From contig JACOUO010000029.1 of NCBI GenBank assembly GCA_016177845.1, positions 1 through 64,000 of the forward strand: a stretch of 64,000 nt of DNA. Reading direction: 5' to 3'. Source of the stretch: Deltaproteobacteria bacterium (lineage in GTDB: Bacteria; Desulfobacterota; GWC2-55-46). Under the pieces are notes generated by a model. That model was not told the DNA's origin. It ran no database searches and worked only from the letters and a program-made list of their open reading frames with translations. The position numbers and the translations under genes are program-made. Of the stretch, positions 60,928 to 64,000 are shown one piece after another. Position 1 is the first letter of the stretch; each line of letters starts with the position of its first letter.

Positions 60928-61720
60928 TTCGGAGAAATGGCAGGGCAGTCCTGAGAGCATCTCCTATAAGCCCACTAAAAGCTTATTTTTAGGGCTGCTG
61001 GCTGTTGCCGCGCTCGGAGTTGCCTTCATCGGCTTCTTTTTCTGGTATATACCTACTGTTGGCCTAAGGAGCATTCACCCTGCCCTGCCTTATATTCTCG
61101 GGGCTGTCTTAATAGTCATCAGCGTCCTTGTCCTTGGCGGTCTGATATTTATTACCAATGCCGCAATGAAAGGCACACTCCCGTTCTACTCCAAATGGCT
61201 CCACTGGCTTCTCGTCAAAGTCTATCTGCCTATTATGGTAATGGCAGGAGGCATCTTAAGGATACCGAAGATAAAGATTGAGAGGACTTTCATAGAGCTC
61301 AATAACCAGATGGTGCTGCTTATGGGCAGGAAGTTCAAGCCGGAGAGGCTTTTGATACTTATGCCGCATTGCATACAATTTGATAATTGCAAGATAAAGG
61401 TCACGAGGAATGTCAAAAACTGCGTAGGCTGCGGCAAATGCGAGATAGGCGAACTGCTCTCATTAAGCACGGAATTCGGAGTAAACCTTTTTATCTCAAC
61501 AGGCGGAACAGTAGCAAGGCGCAAGGTATATGAGGACCGCCCCCACGCAGTCATTGCTGTTGCCTGTGAAAGGGATTTAACCAGCGGGTTGCAGGACGCA
61601 TTCCCCCTGCCTGTCCTTGCCATAGTAAACAAAAGGCCCAGGGGCTACTGCATGGAGACAGGGGTTGCCATAGAAGAGGTCAGGCAGGCGATAAAAGACC
61701 TTATCGGGGCTGGCCGCTAA
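60920..61720 (+). CDS. DUF116 domain-containing membrane protein
   Basis: A 266-aa protein. Two hydrophobic segments (about 20-42 and 54-78) precede a cytoplasmic DUF116 domain with many cysteines: MPHCIQFDNC, KNCVGCGKCEIGELL, VAVACERDL and RGYCMETG. The cluster CVGCGKC suggests a metal or Fe-S site. Function is unknown; the family is often found beside def/fmt. I choose the TTG at 60920, which has AAGGGG six nt upstream, over a TTG six codons earlier. It overlaps fmt by 8 bp, so it is translationally coupled. Confidence 0.85.
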   Translation: MSNSEKWQGSPESISYKPTKSLFLGLLAVAALGVAFIGFFFWYIPTVGLRSIHPALPYILGAVLIVISVLVLGGLIFITNAAMKGTLPFYSKWLHWLLVKVYLPIMVMAGGILRIPKIKIERTFIELNNQMVLLMGRKFKPERLLILMPHCIQFDNCKIKVTRNVKNCVGCGKCEIGELLSLSTEFGVNLFISTGGTVARRKVYEDRPHAVIAVACERDLTSGLQDAFPLPVLAIVNKRPRGYCMETGVAIEEVRQAIKDLIGAGR

Positions 61721-61723
61721 GAC

Positions 61724-61752
61724 TTGACAGTGGGGTAATTCTGCCCTATATT
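61724..61752 (+). promoter_or_regulatory. Predicted sigma-70 promoter of htpX
   Basis: TTGACA (61724-61729), exactly 17 nt, TATATT (61747-61752), about 57 bp before the ATG. Confidence 0.65.
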
Positions 61753-61808
61753 GTGAGTGTAAAAACAGAAGATTCAAAACTTTTCTTTAAAAATCAGGAG
61801 GTTACAGA

Positions 61809-62654
61809 ATGAATTATCTCAAGACAGCGGTCCTTTTAGCAGCGCTGACCGCACTCTTGGTATTCTTCGGCAGTTTAATCGGAGGCAGGCAGGGCGCAAT
61901 CGTTGCGCTTATCATGGCCGGCGTGATGAACTTCGTCACATACTGGTTCAGCGACAAGATCGTCCTTGCCATGTACCGCGCAAAAAGGGTGACAGAGGCA
62001 GAGGCCCCTACCCTTTACAATATGGTAAGAGAGCTTACCATAAAGGCGCAGATACCCATGCCTGCGGTGTATATAATGGAACAGGATACGCCCAATGCCT
62101 TTGCCACAGGAAGAAACCCGGACCATGCGGCAGTAGCCGTCACTTCAGGCATAATGAAGATACTTACAAGGGAAGAACTTATGGGTGTTGTAGCCCATGA
62201 GCTTGCCCATGTAAAACACAGGGATATTTTGATAGCAACCGTTGCCGCTACCATTGCTGGCGCGATAAGCTATCTTTCACACATGGCTTACTTTGCCTCG
62301 ATGTTCGGAGGAAGCAGGGACAATGACAGGGGCAGCAATCCAATTGTCTTTATCGTAATGATGATTGTCGCGCCGATTGCCGCCATGATAGTACAGATGG
62401 CGATATCCCGTTCAAGGGAGTACGGGGCTGACCAAGGCGGGGCGCAGATAGCCGGAAACCCAATCTATCTGGCCAATGCCTTACGGAAGCTCGAGTTTTA
62501 CAACAAGAGAATACCGATGCATGTGCCCAATGAGGCAACAGCACACATGTTCATAGTTAGCCCCTTAAGCGGCGGCAGCATGCTTAAGCTCTTCAGCACC
62601 CATCCTCCAATCGAGGACAGGATAAAGAAGCTCGAAGCGATGGTAGGGCGGTAA
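61809..62654 (+). CDS. htpX: Zinc metalloprotease HtpX
   Basis: Inner-membrane M48 protease for quality control of membrane proteins. 281 aa. Two N-terminal helices (about 5-22 and 28-46), zinc motif HELAH (His130, Glu131, His134), two later helices (about 140-160 and 180-200), and the third ligand region [19 protein letters not shown] precedes the ATG. A single-gene unit with a consensus promoter and a terminator, consistent with stress control, although no sigma-32 boxes are seen. Confidence 0.95.
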   Translation: MNYLKTAVLLAALTALLVFFGSLIGGRQGAIVALIMAGVMNFVTYWFSDKIVLAMYRAKRVTEAEAPTLYNMVRELTIKAQIPMPAVYIMEQDTPNAFATGRNPDHAAVAVTSGIMKILTREELMGVVAHELAHVKHRDILIATVAATIAGAISYLSHMAYFASMFGGSRDNDRGSNPIVFIVMMIVAPIAAMIVQMAISRSREYGADQGGAQIAGNPIYLANALRKLEFYNKRIPMHVPNEATAHMFIVSPLSGGSMLKLFSTHPPIEDRIKKLEAMVGR

Positions 62655-62683
62655 AAAAGGCATAAACAAAAATACCACATAAG

Positions 62684-62707
62684 AAAGGGGCTGAAAAGCC
62701 CCTTTTT
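62684..62707 (+). terminator. Intrinsic terminator after htpX
   Basis: AAAGGGGCT-GAAA-AGCCCCTTT, a 9-bp stem with a GAAA loop and a T-run. Confidence 0.9.
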
Positions 62708-62767
62708 CTTTGGAAGAATTTACAAAATCCAGATTGCTTTTCGGATGGCAGCTTAGGTTTAGCTGTA

Positions 62768-62842
62768 GTCATTCCCGCGAAAGCGGGAATCCGAGAGGGG
62801 CCCCTGAATAGTGGATTCCCGATTAAGGCATTCGGGAATGAC
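62768..62842. repeat. Dispersed palindromic repeat pair (ATTCCCGC...GCGGGAAT)
   Basis: GTCATTCCCGCGAAAGCGGG (62768-62787, a hairpin with its continuation) and a second palindrome at 62814-62842 that matches 55503-55531 in 26 of 29 positions. The outer ends GTCATTCCCG and CGGGAATGAC are inverted, so the unit can also fold as a whole. It lies between htpX and the convergent PilZ gene. Confidence 0.8.
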
Positions 62843-62923
62843 AAATCCGGCTGGGCAGGAAAGAAAGTCTCATATTGCTTCAATTTTATTCAAAAGAACG
62901 GCAAATACCTTTGCAGAAAAAAC

Positions 62924-63343
62924 CTACTCCAGAGCCCTGTCTTTCGCATCCTGCGAAGGCCGTTTTCCGGAATTAACCATAAAATAACTTTCAAGGGCCT
63001 GTCTGCCGTCCTCATCCATATCAAGGAACATTATCCCGAACCTGTGGAGCGAGCTGTCCACTTTTGCCTTGCAATCACTAAAGTTTTCCAGCCGCTCACC
63101 CCTGACCACCTCGCCTGTTATGTTAAGGGGGTTGGTAATGCCGGGGATGCAGCATGAGTATTTGAGAAGCGAGCCTGCGGCAATGACAACGCCTGTCTCC
63201 ACAAGCGCGCCTGAAGTGCTTATGTTTATGGTATTGCAGATATAGGACTCCCCCCTGCCTTCGCCTGTCTCAAGGGTCAGTTTGGCAAGTATCTGGATGC
63301 TGTGCCTTTCAGACCTTGTCAATTTTTTATATTGTTTTCCCAT
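62924..63343 (-). CDS. PilZ domain-containing protein
   Basis: A 139-aa protein made of one PilZ domain. The N-terminal RSERHSIQILAKLTLETGEG carries a variant of the c-di-GMP motif (RxxxR is reduced to a spaced R...R/H), and INISTSGALVETGVVI matches the second motif [D/N]xSxxG. The first motif is imperfect, so c-di-GMP binding is likely but not certain. It could link c-di-GMP to motility or polysaccharide output; no such genes are adjacent. Confidence 0.82.
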   Translation of the reverse strand: MGKQYKKLTRSERHSIQILAKLTLETGEGRGESYICNTINISTSGALVETGVVIAAGSLLKYSCCIPGITNPLNITGEVVRGERLENFSDCKAKVDSSLHRFGIMFLDMDEDGRQALESYFMVNSGKRPSQDAKDRALE

Positions 63344-63383
63344 ATCGCCCTACAGAGAGTATACACTGTTTTTACATTATAAA

Positions 63384-64000
63384 TCAGGGGATGTCAAATT
63401 CTCCGTTCATTTCCCTGTTAAGGTTATTCAGGTACATGACAGCTTCGGAATTCCTCGGGTTTACCTCTACAGCCTTCTGGAATGCCACTACAGCCTGACG
63501 AAGTCTGAAGTTCGAGCGGTAGTAGGTCTTGCCAAGCGATACATAAAACGCCTCCCTGCCTGCGTCAGTGACCATCACAGGCGGGATGACATCGTTTGTC
63601 GCCTCTATAAGTTCCTCAACGGTCTTTATGCCAAGCGACGGGTCAAGATACTGCAGTTTTGGGAGCGTAAATTCAAGTATGGGCTTCTCATCTGTATTAA
63701 GGGCTGTTTCCCCGAGATAGCTTCTTAAGTCCCTATTTCCTATCAGGTAAAGGTCAAGCACATCATACGGGTTTTTGATATTTATCCGATCAAGCCCTTC
63801 CCTTATCTTCTCATCCGAGAACCTGTTATTCAACCTCTGCAGGTCAAATCCGTGCGGTTTGGTAGAGCCTATTACCACGAGGTCAAGGGTATCTGTGTAG
63901 TGAAACCATATCGACACATACGGAAAGACGGAGGCGAATGTGTTTATGCCTATCCTGAATTCATTAGGCGTTATCCTGTAGTTCTGAAACCAGAGCCCCA
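63384..64000 (-). CDS. Spermidine-synthase-like protein with C-terminal TPR segment (partial, 5' end outside window)
   Basis: The reading frame is open to the window edge, so at least 205 residues are seen and the N-terminus is missing. The part starting GLWFQNYR and FRIGINTFASVFP, with DTLDLVVIGS, resembles the C-terminal half of membrane-anchored spermine/spermidine-synthase-like proteins. Near the end, GREAFYVSLGKTYYRSNFRLR and FQKAVEVNPRNSEAVMYL form about one and a half tetratricopeptide repeats. Such fusions are common in anaerobic bacteria and their substrate is unknown. It lies 40 bp upstream of the PilZ gene on the same strand. Confidence 0.7.
   Translation of the reverse strand, partial: GLWFQNYRITPNEFRIGINTFASVFPYVSIWFHYTDTLDLVVIGSTKPHGFDLQRLNNRFSDEKIREGLDRINIKNPYDVLDLYLIGNRDLRSYLGETALNTDEKPILEFTLPKLQYLDPSLGIKTVEELIEATNDVIPPVMVTDAGREAFYVSLGKTYYRSNFRLRQAVVAFQKAVEVNPRNSEAVMYLNNLNREMNGEFDIP

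Noticed and set aside
1-64000. CRISPR array, rRNA operon, insertion sequence, replication origin
   Set aside because: I looked for regularly spaced direct repeats, rRNA sequence, transposase motifs and clustered DnaA boxes with dnaA/dnaN and saw none; dnaB and priA alone do not mark an origin.

Overview
The window reads as a piece of a free-living, diderm (Gram-negative type) bacterial chromosome. LptF/LptG imply an outer membrane with LPS. Three small triheme c-type cytochromes, a ThiC-family enzyme inside a cobalamin operon and the class of dispersed intergenic repeats suggest an anaerobic or microaerophilic lineage such as Nitrospirota or a deltaproteobacterial relative. That placement is inference; no rRNA gene is present. 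Coding density is high, and the genes fall into a few long co-directional runs.

Region by region. (1) 1-2.6 kb: accessory boundary. A tyrosine recombinase points at the 3' end of a tRNA-Glu gene, followed by tRNA-Lys, an XRE-type regulator and an orphan HEPN-domain protein. (2) 2.8-7.1 kb: lptF-lptG, convergent with aspS. (3) 7.3-8.8 kb: three consecutive secreted triheme cytochromes with their own promoter and terminator. (4) 18.2-8.9 kb (minus strand): a pentose-phosphate operon, tkt, a tal-pgi fusion, gnd, zwf, glk, pgl. (5) 24.9-18.3 kb (minus): cysteine desulfurase, tsaD, rsmA, deoxynucleoside kinase, then panB-panC-panD and a DUF502 membrane protein. (6) 29.5-25.1 kb (minus): yifB and a soluble PAS/GAF hybrid histidine kinase. 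(7) 36.9-29.7 kb (minus): a cobalamin riboswitch with its terminator, followed by cobO, cobU, an unknown four-helix membrane protein, cobT, cobS, cobC, cbiA and a ThiC paralogue that in this setting is probably a lower-ligand (5-hydroxybenzimidazole) synthase. A TIM-barrel protein lies just upstream of the riboswitch. (8) 37.9-42.0 kb (plus): a secreted unknown protein, a GntR regulator with a promoter/operator next to its start, rluD, pgeF, coaE. (9) 42.3-52.6 kb (plus): rho, rpmE, thyX, prfA, murA, hisG, hisD, hisB, hisH, hisA, hisF and a DUF2127 protein. (10) 52.6-58.0 kb: rpsF-rpsR-rplI-dnaB and priA. (11) 58.2-64.0 kb: a membrane protein, def-fmt-DUF116, htpX, a PilZ protein and the C-terminal part of a spermidine-synthase-like/TPR protein cut by the window end.

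How it fits together: the glk-zwf-pgl-gnd-tkt-tal/pgi set can oxidise glucose to pentoses and recycle the carbon. The cob operon completes nucleotide-loop assembly of a cobamide and is feedback-controlled by cobalamin. The pan genes and coaE serve CoA synthesis. The rest is information processing (aspS, rho, prfA, ribosomal proteins, dnaB, priA, def, fmt, tsaD, rsmA, rluD), histidine synthesis and envelope assembly. Most of the window is ordinary core genome. The parts most worth a second look are the cobamide operon, the triheme cytochrome trio, the integrase/tRNA boundary with its regulator and HEPN protein, and two genes whose promoters sit directly against their start codons.
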